Positions 1 to 8,048 of a DNA stretch of 46,771 nucleotides are shown here, piece after piece (the stretch's first letter is position 1; each line of letters opens with the position of its first letter). Under the pieces are notes generated by a model, which made no database searches, was not told the origin of the DNA, and saw nothing but the letters and a program-made list of their open reading frames with translations. This stretch comes from Pseudomonas huaxiensis (GTDB taxonomy: Bacteria; Pseudomonadota; Gammaproteobacteria; Pseudomonadales; Pseudomonadaceae), in the NCBI RefSeq assembly GCF_003231275.1, contig NZ_QKVL01000041.1:1-46771 (forward strand). The letters run 5' to 3'. The translations under genes and the position numbers were made by a program.

Positions 1-60
1 GCCTACTTTTTCCAAGAAAAAAGTAGGACGCCGTGGAGGCGGAAGGGGCCGGCAGCGGCG
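1..60. repeat. interspersed hairpin repeat, left copy
   Basis: CCTACTTTTT (2-11) and AAAAAGTAGG (18-27) form a perfect 10-bp stem with a 6-nt loop. It is followed by the block GAGGCGGAAGGGGCCGGCAG (36-55). The same block recurs in inverted orientation at 46558-46578, next to an equivalent hairpin. I recall similar sequences scattered between genes in P. fluorescens genomes but cannot check this here. No coding role is seen. Confidence 0.75.
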
Positions 61-105
61 CCACATCGAATGGATAAGCTCCCAGCACCCAAGACCTACC
101 CACCC

Positions 106-142
106 AGCCCAAGCCCAAGCCCAAGCCCAAGCCCAAGCCCAA
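106..142. repeat. CCCAAG hexamer tandem array
   Basis: Five uninterrupted copies of CCCAAG run from 108 to 137, with partial copies on either side. It is a simple-sequence array and therefore prone to slippage. It lies outside any supported gene, next to the left hairpin repeat. The right-hand repeat copy is also preceded by a degenerate version of the complementary unit (46540-46558). Confidence 0.9.
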
Positions 143-263
143 AGATCATGGCCCCGTTACTCAACGAAGGATCCACGATAAAAAAGCCGGGCATAGAAAG
201 CGTGCTGGACAGTTTGGGGCCGCTGCGCGGCGTCCGGTGAATCTCCCACAGTACGAGAAAAAC

Positions 264-2849
264 CTACCCCACGACCTCCGCCTCCAGCACCACCCGCTCC
301 TCCAGCCACTGCGCCAGCGCATCCGGCGCCAGTGGCGGCGAGAACAGGTAGCCCTGGGCTACCGGGTAACCCTGTTCCTGCAGCCAGACACTCTGCGAGT
401 CCGTCTCAATACCCTCGGCCACCACGGTCAGGTGCAGGCTTTTGCCAATGCCGAGAATGGCATTGCTCAACGCCCGCGCCGCTTCGTCATGCTCAAGATC
501 CGCGACGAAACTGCGGTCCAGTTTCAACTCCGACACCGGCAAACGCCGCAGGTAGCTGAGGCTGGAATAGCCGGTGCCGAAATCGTCCATCGACAGGCGA
601 ATGCCCTGGGCATGCACTTCCTCGATGGTTTTCATGGTGCTGGGGTTGGTGTCCAGCAGGATGTTCTCGGTCAGTTCCAGGGTCAGGTCCGCCGGCGCCA
701 GGTGGTTGCTACGCAAGGTGTCGGCAATCATCCGCGGCAGGTCGAGGTTGTGGAAGCTGGTCGGCGACAGGTTCACCGCCACCGCCGGCACCACCAAACC
801 ACGGGCGCGCCATTCGGACAACTGCCGGCACGCCTCGCGCAGCGCCCAGCGACCCAGTTCGGCCACCAGGCCACACTCTTCGGCCAACGGAATAAAGCGC
901 GCCGGCGATACTTCGCCAAGCTGCGGATGGGTCCAGCGCGCCAGCGCCTCGACGCCGTACAGGCGCCCGGTGGACATCTCGATCTGCGGTTGGTAATGCA
1001 AGCGCAACTGGCCTTTCTGCAGCGCCTCACGCAGGGCGTTTTCCAGCGCCAGGCGCTCCTGCGCCAGCTTGTTCATTTCGCTGCTGAAGAAACTGAAGCA
1101 GCCGCGGCCACTGCTCTTGGCCTGGTACATAGCCATGTCGGCGCGGTGCAGCAGGGTTTCCACATCGCAGCCATCGGATGGGTACATGGCAACGCCCACG
1201 CTGGCGGAAATCGACAGGTTGGTGTTGGCGATGGTCATCGGCTGGCACAGTAGCGTCTGGATGCGTTCCACCGCGTCGGCGGCGTGGTCACCGTCGCACT
1301 GCGGCAGGATCACCACGAACTCGTCGCCCGACAGCCGCCCGGCAATATCCGAGCCGCGCAGTTCACGGCGCATTTTCACCGCCACGTTGCGCAGCAATTC
1401 GTCGCCGGCCGGATGGCCGAGGGAATCGTTGACCTGCTTGAAGCGGTCGAGGTCGATGAACAACACCGCCAGTTGCTCGTTGTTGCGGGCGGCGGTGGCG
1501 ATCGCCTGATCGGCCTTGGCCTGCAACAGGCTGCGGTTGGGCAGGCCGGTCAGGGCATCGTAATAGGCCAGTTGGCGAATCCGCTGACGCGAGTTTTCCC
1601 GTTCCAGCGCCAGCGAACAGAGGTGCGCACAGGCGTCCACCAGGCGCTGGTGGAACAGCGCCGAGGCGACATTGCGCGGCTGGCGGAAATAGAAGGCGAA
1701 GGTGCCGATGGCCGCGCCCTGGCTGTTGCGGATCGGCGTCGACCAGCAACTGCGAAAGCCCAGCGGTCGCGCCAGCTCCTGGTAGCCGGCCCACAACGGG
1801 TCGCTGGCAATGTCGTCCACCAGCACCGATTCGTTGCGCCACGCCGCGGTGCCGCAGGAACCCACCATAGGGCCGATGCGCACGCCGTTGAGCTGGCGGC
1901 TGTAATCAGTCGGCAGGCTCGGCGCGGCGAGGGAATGCAGTTGCCCGTCTTCGTCGACCTTGAGAATCGAGGCGGTGATTTCCGGGGCGATGCGCTCCAC
2001 CTCCAGGCAGATAAGTTCCAGCACTTCGGTCAGCGGCTGCTCCCGGGCCATGGACTCCAGCACCCGGTGCTGCAGGGCTTCGTGCATCTTGGCCTGGGTG
2101 ATGTCGGTGAACAGGGTCACGGTATGCTGCAACTGGCCGGCGCTGTCGAAGATCGGGTTGCTGACCACCTTCGCCCAGTAGCGCTGGCCATGCTTGCCGG
2201 TGACGATTTCCTCGCGCTGCATGGCGCCGGCGGCGTACATCTCGGCGTAGTACTCGGCGATGGTCTGCTCGTCGCGGTCCGGCACCAGCAGCGCCATCGG
2301 ACTCAGGCCTTTGACCTCGTCGCCGCGCCAGCCGAACATCCGCCCGAAGCCGGCGTTGGTGTAGGCAATGCGCCGCTGGCTGTCGCTGATCATCACCGCG
2401 GTATCGCTGGCATCCGCCACCAGCGACAGCATGCGCAGGCGTTCCTGCTGGACCCGTTCCTGCTCCAGCCGTGCGGTGATATCGGTGGCCAGCTTGAGTA
2501 CCTGGACAACCTCGCCGTTGCCATCGAACACCGGCGTATAGGTCGCCTCCAGCCAGCAACTGCTGCCGTCGCTGCGCACCCGTTCCTGGATCCCGGAACG
2601 TCCGCTGCCTTCGCGCAAGCGTGGCCAGAACAATTCGTAAGCCGGGCTCTCCACCAGCTTGCGCGGGCAGAAGAAGCTGTGGTGGCGGCCGCGGACTTCC
2701 TCCAGCGAGTACCCCAGCAGCACCAGGTAGTTCTGATTGGCCCGCAGCAGCGTGCCATCCGGGGTGAACTCGGCGATGGACATCACCCGGTCGAGGGCGG
2801 CCAGTTGAGCCAGCGACAATTCGATGGAACGGTTGTCGTGAGACGTCAT
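264..2849 (-). CDS. PAS-PAS-GAF-GGDEF-EAL cyclic-di-GMP protein
   Basis: An 861-residue cytosolic sensor with no membrane segment. Two PAS domains (about 15-130 and 140-255) precede a GAF domain (about 265-415), a GGDEF domain (about 425-590) and an EAL domain (about 605-855). The cyclase signature is SGDEF (507-511) instead of GGDEF, with an RxxD inhibitory site (RGSD) five residues before it. The EAL domain keeps the catalytic set: EAL at 634-636, then VNLS, LTEN, MDDFGTG, LKLDRSF and AEGIE. From this I infer a working c-di-GMP phosphodiesterase with a cyclase domain of uncertain activity, tuned by small ligands or redox state at PAS/GAF. The architecture resembles E. coli DosP-like proteins. 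It is divergent from a diguanylate cyclase at 3270. The ATG at 2849 opens the first PAS region properly. Confidence 0.9.
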   Translation of the reverse strand: MTSHDNRSIELSLAQLAALDRVMSIAEFTPDGTLLRANQNYLVLLGYSLEEVRGRHHSFFCPRKLVESPAYELFWPRLREGSGRSGIQERVRSDGSSCWLEATYTPVFDGNGEVVQVLKLATDITARLEQERVQQERLRMLSLVADASDTAVMISDSQRRIAYTNAGFGRMFGWRGDEVKGLSPMALLVPDRDEQTIAEYYAEMYAAGAMQREEIVTGKHGQRYWAKVVSNPIFDSAGQLQHTVTLFTDITQAKMHEALQHRVLESMAREQPLTEVLELICLEVERIAPEITASILKVDEDGQLHSLAAPSLPTDYSRQLNGVRIGPMVGSCGTAAWRNESVLVDDIASDPLWAGYQELARPLGFRSCWSTPIRNSQGAAIGTFAFYFRQPRNVASALFHQRLVDACAHLCSLALERENSRQRIRQLAYYDALTGLPNRSLLQAKADQAIATAARNNEQLAVLFIDLDRFKQVNDSLGHPAGDELLRNVAVKMRRELRGSDIAGRLSGDEFVVILPQCDGDHAADAVERIQTLLCQPMTIANTNLSISASVGVAMYPSDGCDVETLLHRADMAMYQAKSSGRGCFSFFSSEMNKLAQERLALENALREALQKGQLRLHYQPQIEMSTGRLYGVEALARWTHPQLGEVSPARFIPLAEECGLVAELGRWALREACRQLSEWRARGLVVPAVAVNLSPTSFHNLDLPRMIADTLRSNHLAPADLTLELTENILLDTNPSTMKTIEEVHAQGIRLSMDDFGTGYSSLSYLRRLPVSELKLDRSFVADLEHDEAARALSNAILGIGKSLHLTVVAEGIETDSQSVWLQEQGYPVAQGYLFSPPLAPDALAQWLEERVVLEAEVVG

Positions 2850-3269
2850 GTTCTACTCAAGAAAATCCAGCCAGGCAGTGGCCGGGATAGACCAGGAACC
2901 TGTGCCCACCACGGCGTCCGAAACCGGTTGCCGCATCCATGGCACATGCATTGATGTCAGCATGATATTACCCCTCCCGCCTGGCGGTCCATCTCTCCAC
3001 CGTGCAAAACAAGCCCTTCGGCGCGGTTGCAGGTCTTACTGAAACAACACAACTGTCTGAATCGGCGTGGTTTTCGGTTCACTGCGTGACCCATCAGTCA
3101 AATTCATGTCCACGTATACACTGTGGCTATTCGACCAAAGTCTCATTACCCTTGGCGCGACAACTTCGGGCTGCAGGCGCAGTATGCCGCGCTTCGTCAC
3201 CGCCCCACGGCACTTTGCCAGGGCCGTGCACACCTTCAAATGATTCAGGATCGAGGCAAGGGGACTTCG
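2850..3269. other. divergent intergenic region of two c-di-GMP genes
   Basis: About 420 bases separate the two divergent start codons. I see no convincing gene. An open frame continues upstream of 3270, but it lacks a ribosome-binding site until the GTG at 3270. A TGGCAC at 2939-2944 is followed by TTGAT rather than TTGCA, so it is only a poor sigma-54 match. Promoters for both genes should lie here, but I could not place them confidently. Confidence 0.5.
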
Positions 3270-4859
3270 GTGCAGTTGAGAAATTTCTTCCGATGGGACC
3301 TGCGCAGCCTGATTCTGCTGCTGACGCTGATCACCGCCCTGGTCACCCTGCTCAACAGCTTCTACGCCAGCTATCGCGTCCAATACCAGTTGCTGATCGA
3401 CAACGCCCTGGAAGCCAACCACGCCTATGCCTCCAAACTGGCGTCCAGCACCGAGACCTACCTGCAAGCCTCGCAGCAACAACTGGCCTACGCCGCCGAC
3501 CTGCTCGGCGAGCACTTCGACGACCTCGCGCAACTGAACCACGAAGCCGTGCGCCTGCGCCTGCAGACCAACACCTTCAACTCCATCGTCATCACCGACG
3601 ACGAAGGCGTGGTGCGCTCCACCTCGCCCGACACGCTGCAGATCCTCGGCAAGAAGCTGCAATCGGAGGGCGCCCTGGCCGCCCTGCGCGAGCGCCGGCC
3701 ACTGATTTCCAGCCCGTACATGTCGGCGGCGAACAACCTGATCATCTTCATCTCGCAGCCGGTGTTCGACAAAGCCGGCCGCTACCGCGGGCTGATCGGC
3801 GGCAGCATCTACCTCAAGCACAAGAGCATCCTCAACGAACTGCTCGGCGAGCATTACTACAAGAACGGCTCTTACCTGTATGTGGTCGACAGCAACCGTC
3901 GCTTGCTCTATCACCCCGATGCCGACCGGGTCGGCAGCATCGTCGGCAGCAACAGCCTGATCGACACCCTCGGCACGCGGGACAACGGCACCCAACGGGT
4001 GATCAACAGCCAGGGCATGGACATGCTCGCGGGCTTCGCCTCCGTGCCCTCGGCGCATTGGGGCATCGTCGCCCAACGCTCCACCGAGTCGACCCTCGAA
4101 GGGCTCGACCAGTTACTGATGAGCGTGATCTTCAAGACCATCCCGCTGGCAGTGGTCAGCTTCATCCTGATCTGGTGGTTCTCGCGGATCATCGCCCAAC
4201 CGCTCAGGCAACTGGCCGCAGGCGCGAAGAAGATCAACGAGCCGGAAACCAGCGCGCAAATCGAGAGCGTGCGCTCCTGGTACTTCGAGTCGTCGGAGCT
4301 CAAGCGTGCTCTGTTGATCGGCCTCAACCTGCTGCATGAGCGCCTGGGCAAACTCAATCACGACATCCAGACCGATCCCCTGACCGGCCTGCGCAATCGC
4401 CGCGGCCTCGACCTCGCGGTGACCCTGTGGCAGGCGGAAAAACGCCCGTTCTCGGTGATCGCCATCGACATCGATCACTTCAAGCAGGTCAACGACACCT
4501 ACGGGCACGCCGCCGGAGACGAGGTGCTGCAAGCCCTGGCGGAGCTGATGCGCGGCTGCTCGCGGGACCACGACGTGATCTGCCGTTCCGGCGGCGAGGA
4601 GTTCTTCATGCTGCTGCCGGGCACCAGTCCCGACACGGCGGCGCGGGTCGCGGAGCGCTTGCGCCATCGGGTCGAGCAGACGACGTTCGAGACGATCGGC
4701 CACCTGACCCTGTCGATGGGCGTGGCCAACTGGCCGCTGCACTCGGAGAACGCCGCGCGGGTCTTCGAGGTGGCTGACGAACAGCTTTATCAGGCCAAGA
4801 TTGGCGGGCGCAACCGGGTTCGCGTGGCCGGCGCAAAAGAGGTTTCACATCAGGTCTGA
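3270..4859 (+). CDS. membrane diguanylate cyclase with periplasmic sensor domain
   Basis: Makes cyclic-di-GMP from two GTP. The 529-residue protein has a first membrane helix at about 10-31, a periplasmic Cache-like sensing domain of some 250 residues, a second helix at about 289-309, a short linker and a C-terminal GGDEF domain. The active-site loop is GGEEF (441-445), an active variant, preceded by the RxxD inhibitory site RDHD, so product inhibition is expected. I chose GTG at 3270 because AAGGGG lies six bases upstream and the first membrane helix then starts near residue 10. An ATG at 3240 is possible but has no such site. The ligand is unknown. It is divergent from the GGDEF/EAL gene, which would break down its product. 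Confidence 0.9.
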   Translation: MQLRNFFRWDLRSLILLLTLITALVTLLNSFYASYRVQYQLLIDNALEANHAYASKLASSTETYLQASQQQLAYAADLLGEHFDDLAQLNHEAVRLRLQTNTFNSIVITDDEGVVRSTSPDTLQILGKKLQSEGALAALRERRPLISSPYMSAANNLIIFISQPVFDKAGRYRGLIGGSIYLKHKSILNELLGEHYYKNGSYLYVVDSNRRLLYHPDADRVGSIVGSNSLIDTLGTRDNGTQRVINSQGMDMLAGFASVPSAHWGIVAQRSTESTLEGLDQLLMSVIFKTIPLAVVSFILIWWFSRIIAQPLRQLAAGAKKINEPETSAQIESVRSWYFESSELKRALLIGLNLLHERLGKLNHDIQTDPLTGLRNRRGLDLAVTLWQAEKRPFSVIAIDIDHFKQVNDTYGHAAGDEVLQALAELMRGCSRDHDVICRSGGEEFFMLLPGTSPDTAARVAERLRHRVEQTTFETIGHLTLSMGVANWPLHSENAARVFEVADEQLYQAKIGGRNRVRVAGAKEVSHQV

Positions 4860-4883
4860 ACCCCTGCCGCGCCGCGCCTGGTT

Positions 4884-5843
4884 TCAGGCCGGGGCATCCT
4901 TGGCCTGGGGCTGCGGCACAACCCTGGCCTTGCCCGGCTTCAACCGCGACACGCCGAACAGCACCAGCGCCAACCCGGCGATCTGATACCCAGAGATATC
5001 CTCGTTGAGCAGCGCCCAGGACGCCAGCACCGTCAGCACCGGCCCGAGATTGCCCACCGCCGCCGTTTGCGTGGCGCCCATGCGCTGGATCGCCAGCGCC
5101 ACCCAGTAGATCGGCAACACCGTGGAAAACAGCGCCATCAACCCGGCATTCACCCAGACCGCCGCGGGCAACTGGCCCAGTTGCGAGAAATCCCCGGTCA
5201 ACAGGTAATGGCCCAGCACCATCAGCGACGACGCCGTGCCCGCCAGACCGGCCAGGCGCATCGAACTCATGGTCTTGAGCATCACCCCGGTGCCCGAGTA
5301 GTACAGCGCGTAGGTCACGGCGCTGGCAAAGACCCACAGCGAACCGAGAATCACCTGATCGCCCACTCCCGAAACGCTGACGTCATGGACAAAGGCCACG
5401 CCCAGGCCGAGGTAGCAGAGACCCATCGCCAGCAATACGCGCGGGGTCGGCCGCTCGCGCAGGGCGATGGCCTGGAAGATCAGCACCAGGGTCGGATAAG
5501 TGAACAGGATCAGCCGCTCCAGCCCGGCACTGATGTATTGCAGGCCATAGAAGTCGAACAGGCTGGCCAGGTAATAACCGAACAGCCCGAGCAACAGCAC
5601 CCGCCCGGCGCTACCCCAGGTCAACGGTGCGCTGACCTGACCGCGACTGAACCACACCAGCCAGAGAAACAGCGGCAGCGACAGCGCCATGCGCAGCGCG
5701 AGCAAGGTGATCGCATCCACCGGGCCCGCCGCGTAGGCGAGCTTGACGAAGATCGCCTTGAGGCTGAAACCCAGAGCGGACAGCACCGCGAACAGGCTGC
5801 CGTTATCGATGTAGCGCTGAATCCGGGAAGGAAAGCTGATCAT
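4884..5843 (-). CDS. EamA/DMT-family transporter
   Basis: A 319-residue inner-membrane protein with about ten hydrophobic segments arranged as two EamA repeats, typical of drug/metabolite transporters that export amino acids or other small metabolites. It starts MISFPSRIQRYIDNGSLFAV. The frame is open further upstream, but the added sequence is Arg/Ser-rich and lies across the divergent LysR gene, so it is not coding. No good Shine-Dalgarno precedes the ATG at 5843. It is divergent from a LysR regulator with only 103 bases between the start codons, the usual arrangement for a regulator and its target. The substrate cannot be read from sequence. Confidence 0.88.
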   Translation of the reverse strand: MISFPSRIQRYIDNGSLFAVLSALGFSLKAIFVKLAYAAGPVDAITLLALRMALSLPLFLWLVWFSRGQVSAPLTWGSAGRVLLLGLFGYYLASLFDFYGLQYISAGLERLILFTYPTLVLIFQAIALRERPTPRVLLAMGLCYLGLGVAFVHDVSVSGVGDQVILGSLWVFASAVTYALYYSGTGVMLKTMSSMRLAGLAGTASSLMVLGHYLLTGDFSQLGQLPAAVWVNAGLMALFSTVLPIYWVALAIQRMGATQTAAVGNLGPVLTVLASWALLNEDISGYQIAGLALVLFGVSRLKPGKARVVPQPQAKDAPA

Positions 5844-5874
5844 GGAGGTCCGCACCAAAATGTGACAAGCTTTA

Positions 5875-5932
5875 TTCTGAACAGAAAGCCAGCACATCAG
5901 AATCGCATTTTTACGAAGCAGGCTTTCTGAAT
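5875..5932. promoter_or_regulatory. candidate LysR operator region
   Basis: Between the divergent transporter and LysR genes lies the perfect palindrome TTCTGAACAGAA (5875-5886). An 8-bp inverted repeat follows, AGAAAGCC (5883-5890) and GGCTTTCT (5921-5928). TTCTGAA is repeated at 5926-5932. Spaced dyads of this kind are typical LysR-family recognition and activation sites. The assignment rests on position and symmetry only. Confidence 0.5.
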
Positions 5933-5946
5933 TGGAGAAACCCCTG

Positions 5947-6831
5947 ATGCACTTCGACTTGCCCGACCTGCGCCTGATTGCCGCTATCGCCGAAACCGGC
6001 AGCCTGAGCAAGGCGGCGGCGAGCTTCCCGGTGGCGGTGTCCGCCGCCAGCACGCGCCTGCGGCTGTTCGAGGAACGTAGCGGCCTGACCCTGTTCGTGC
6101 GCAAGGCCGATGGCATGCACCTGACGCCGGCGGGCCGACTGGTGCTGGAATCTGCGCGCGGCGTCCTCGGTGAAGCCCGCAAACTCCATGACACCCTCAA
6201 GGAACTGGCCGGGCAGAAACGCATCAACCTGCACCTCGCCGCGTCCACCGTGACCAACAGCACCATCCTCCCGACGGTGCTCGGACCGTTCCTCTTCGAC
6301 TACCCGGAGATCGACCTGCAACTGGTGGAACACAAGAGCGTCGACATCCTGCGCATGGTCCTCGCCGGCGAATGCGAGATCGGCGTCTACGACGGCAACC
6401 TGGTCAACGACGGCGTGGTGTCCCTGCCCTTCCGCACCGAGCGCCTGGTACTGCTGGTGCCGCTCGACCACCCCTTGACCGAACGGACCGCCTTGCGCCT
6501 GCGCGACGCCCTCGACTACGCCTTCGTCTGCCTGCCGGCGGAGCGGGCCATGCAGCGCTTCGTCGAAGAGCTGGCGATCAACCTGTCGATGCCCCTCAAA
6601 GTCCGCGTCCGCGCCCCCGGCTTCGAAGCCATCGCCCAACTGGTGGCCCAGCGCGCCGGCATCGCCATGCTCCCGGAAACCACGGCACGCCGCCTGGAGC
6701 AGGAACTGCCTGTACGCTGCCTGCCACTTGAAGAACGCTGGGCGACGCTGGAACTGCGGATTTGTTTTCGGGAGTGGGAGAAGCTGAGTTCGCATGGGCG
6801 GCAGTTGGTGACGTTTTTGTCGGGGCGATAA
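5947..6831 (+). CDS. LysR-family transcriptional regulator
   Basis: A 294-residue regulator with an N-terminal winged helix-turn-helix (about 4-63, including SLSKAAASFPVAVSAASTRL) and a periplasmic-binding-protein-like effector domain (about 90-290). The ATG at 5947 is preceded by GGAG at 5934-5937. A TTG fifteen bases earlier is less likely. It is probably the activator or repressor of the divergent EamA transporter and of itself, through the dyads between the two genes. The effector is unknown. Confidence 0.9.
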   Translation: MHFDLPDLRLIAAIAETGSLSKAAASFPVAVSAASTRLRLFEERSGLTLFVRKADGMHLTPAGRLVLESARGVLGEARKLHDTLKELAGQKRINLHLAASTVTNSTILPTVLGPFLFDYPEIDLQLVEHKSVDILRMVLAGECEIGVYDGNLVNDGVVSLPFRTERLVLLVPLDHPLTERTALRLRDALDYAFVCLPAERAMQRFVEELAINLSMPLKVRVRAPGFEAIAQLVAQRAGIAMLPETTARRLEQELPVRCLPLEERWATLELRICFREWEKLSSHGRQLVTFLSGR

Positions 6832-6883
6832 GCCGGCAAAGCGCATTCCTGTTAAACTCCGCCGCCTTTTTTCAGGGTGCGTA

Positions 6884-7930
6884 ATGCATCCGAAGACGGC
6901 AGCAGACGAGACCACCGGCATGCACAATACCCCCGCGGAAAACCCGAGCAATCCTTCGAGTCCGGTACTCAGGAGGTTTTCCGTCGCCCCGATGATGGAC
7001 TGGACAGACCGCCGCTGCCGATTCTTCCTGCGCCTGCTGTCCCGCCACGCCCTGCTCTATACCGAAATGGTCACCACCGGCGCCCTGCTCCATGGCGATG
7101 CCGCGCGTTTTCTCGGCCACGACGCCGCCGAGTACCCGCTGGCCCTGCAACTGGGCGGTAGCGTGCCGGCCGATCTCGCCGCCTGCGCGAAGCTGGCCGA
7201 GGTGGCGGGGTATCAGGAAGTGAACCTGAACGTCGGCTGCCCCAGCGACCGGGTGCAGAACAACATGATCGGCGCCTGCCTGATGGGTCACCCGGCGCTG
7301 GTGGCCGATTGTGTGAAGGCGATGATGGACGCGGTGTCGACCCCGGTGACGGTCAAGCACCGGATCGGCATCAACGGCCGCGACAGCTACGCCGAGCTGT
7401 GCGATTTCGTCGGCCAGGTCCGCGATGCCGGCTGCCGCAGTTTCACCGTGCATGCCCGGATCGCCATCCTCGAAGGGCTGTCGCCGAAGGAAAACCGCGA
7501 AATCCCGCCGCTGCGCTATGACATCGCGGCGCAGTTGAAAGCGGACTTCCCCGACCTGGAAATCATCCTCAACGGCGGGATCAAGACCCTCGAGGAATGC
7601 CATGAGCACCTCAAGACCTTCGACGGCGTGATGCTCGGCCGCGAGGCTTACCACAATCCCTATCTGCTGGCCGAAGTCGACCAGCAACTGTTCGGCAGCG
7701 ATGCCCCGGTGATTTCCCGCAGCGAGGTGCTGGAGCAGTTGAAGCCGTACATCGCCGCCCATCTGCAGGCCGGCGGCGCCATGCACCACATCACCCGGCA
7801 TATCCTCGGTCTGGCCCAGGGCTTCAAGGGCGCGCGCAAGTTCCGTCAGTTGCTTTCCGTGGATGTGCACAAGACCAACGATCCGCTGGCCCTGCTCGAT
7901 CAAGCTGCTGAATTGTTAAAGGGCCACTAG
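6884..7930 (+). CDS. dusA: tRNA-dihydrouridine(20/20a) synthase DusA
   Basis: An FMN enzyme that uses NADPH to reduce uridine to dihydrouridine in the D-loop of tRNA, at U20/U20a for the DusA type. The TIM-barrel start SVAPMMDWTDRRCRFF, the phosphate/FMN site LQLGG and the catalytic cysteine in NVGCPSDRVQ (Cys119) are all present. The C-terminal helical domain (about 270-348) binds tRNA. Length is 348 residues. The first thirty or so are poorly conserved, so the start could be the ATG at 6884 (AGGG six bases upstream) or at 6920. It is separate from the LysR gene upstream and followed by tal on the same strand. Confidence 0.95.
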   Translation: MHPKTAADETTGMHNTPAENPSNPSSPVLRRFSVAPMMDWTDRRCRFFLRLLSRHALLYTEMVTTGALLHGDAARFLGHDAAEYPLALQLGGSVPADLAACAKLAEVAGYQEVNLNVGCPSDRVQNNMIGACLMGHPALVADCVKAMMDAVSTPVTVKHRIGINGRDSYAELCDFVGQVRDAGCRSFTVHARIAILEGLSPKENREIPPLRYDIAAQLKADFPDLEIILNGGIKTLEECHEHLKTFDGVMLGREAYHNPYLLAEVDQQLFGSDAPVISRSEVLEQLKPYIAAHLQAGGAMHHITRHILGLAQGFKGARKFRQLLSVDVHKTNDPLALLDQAAELLKGH

Positions 7931-7990
7931 GAACCGGCGCGCTCCGCGGCACTCGAAGACATACCCTCCCGACGCCCGCCGGCACGGCCC

Positions 7991-8019
7991 TTGAGCCGCT
8001 GACGGCGCTCGGGTAATGT
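7991..8019 (+). promoter_or_regulatory. possible tal promoter
   Basis: TTGAGC (7991-7996) and TAATGT (8014-8019) are separated by 17 bases and would start a transcript about 20 bases before the tal ATG at 8049. The -10 match is weak. Its position makes the in-frame ATG at 8016 an unlikely start. Confidence 0.35.
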
Positions 8020-8048
8020 CGTCGCACCGCACAGGACAGAGCACGCTC

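Noticed and set aside
106..142. CCCAAG array as a CRISPR
   Set aside because: The units are contiguous hexamers with no spacers and no cas genes are in the window.
1284..2954. Long open frame (556 codons) on the plus strand opposite the GGDEF/EAL gene
   Set aside because: GC-rich coding leaves long open frames on the other strand. The translation is low-complexity Gln/Arg/Ala-rich with no family likeness, while the minus-strand product has five clear domains.
2938..2955. Sigma-54 promoter upstream of the diguanylate cyclase
   Set aside because: TGGCAC is perfect, but the -12 element reads TTGAT in place of TTGCA. The essential GC is missing.
4860..4883. Terminator between the diguanylate cyclase and the EamA gene
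   Set aside because: Only 24 bases separate the stop codons. No stem with a T-run could be drawn.
5844..6266. N-terminal extension of the EamA transporter
   Set aside because: The extra 141 codons are Arg/Ser-rich, precede the natural membrane-protein start, and lie over the divergent LysR gene.
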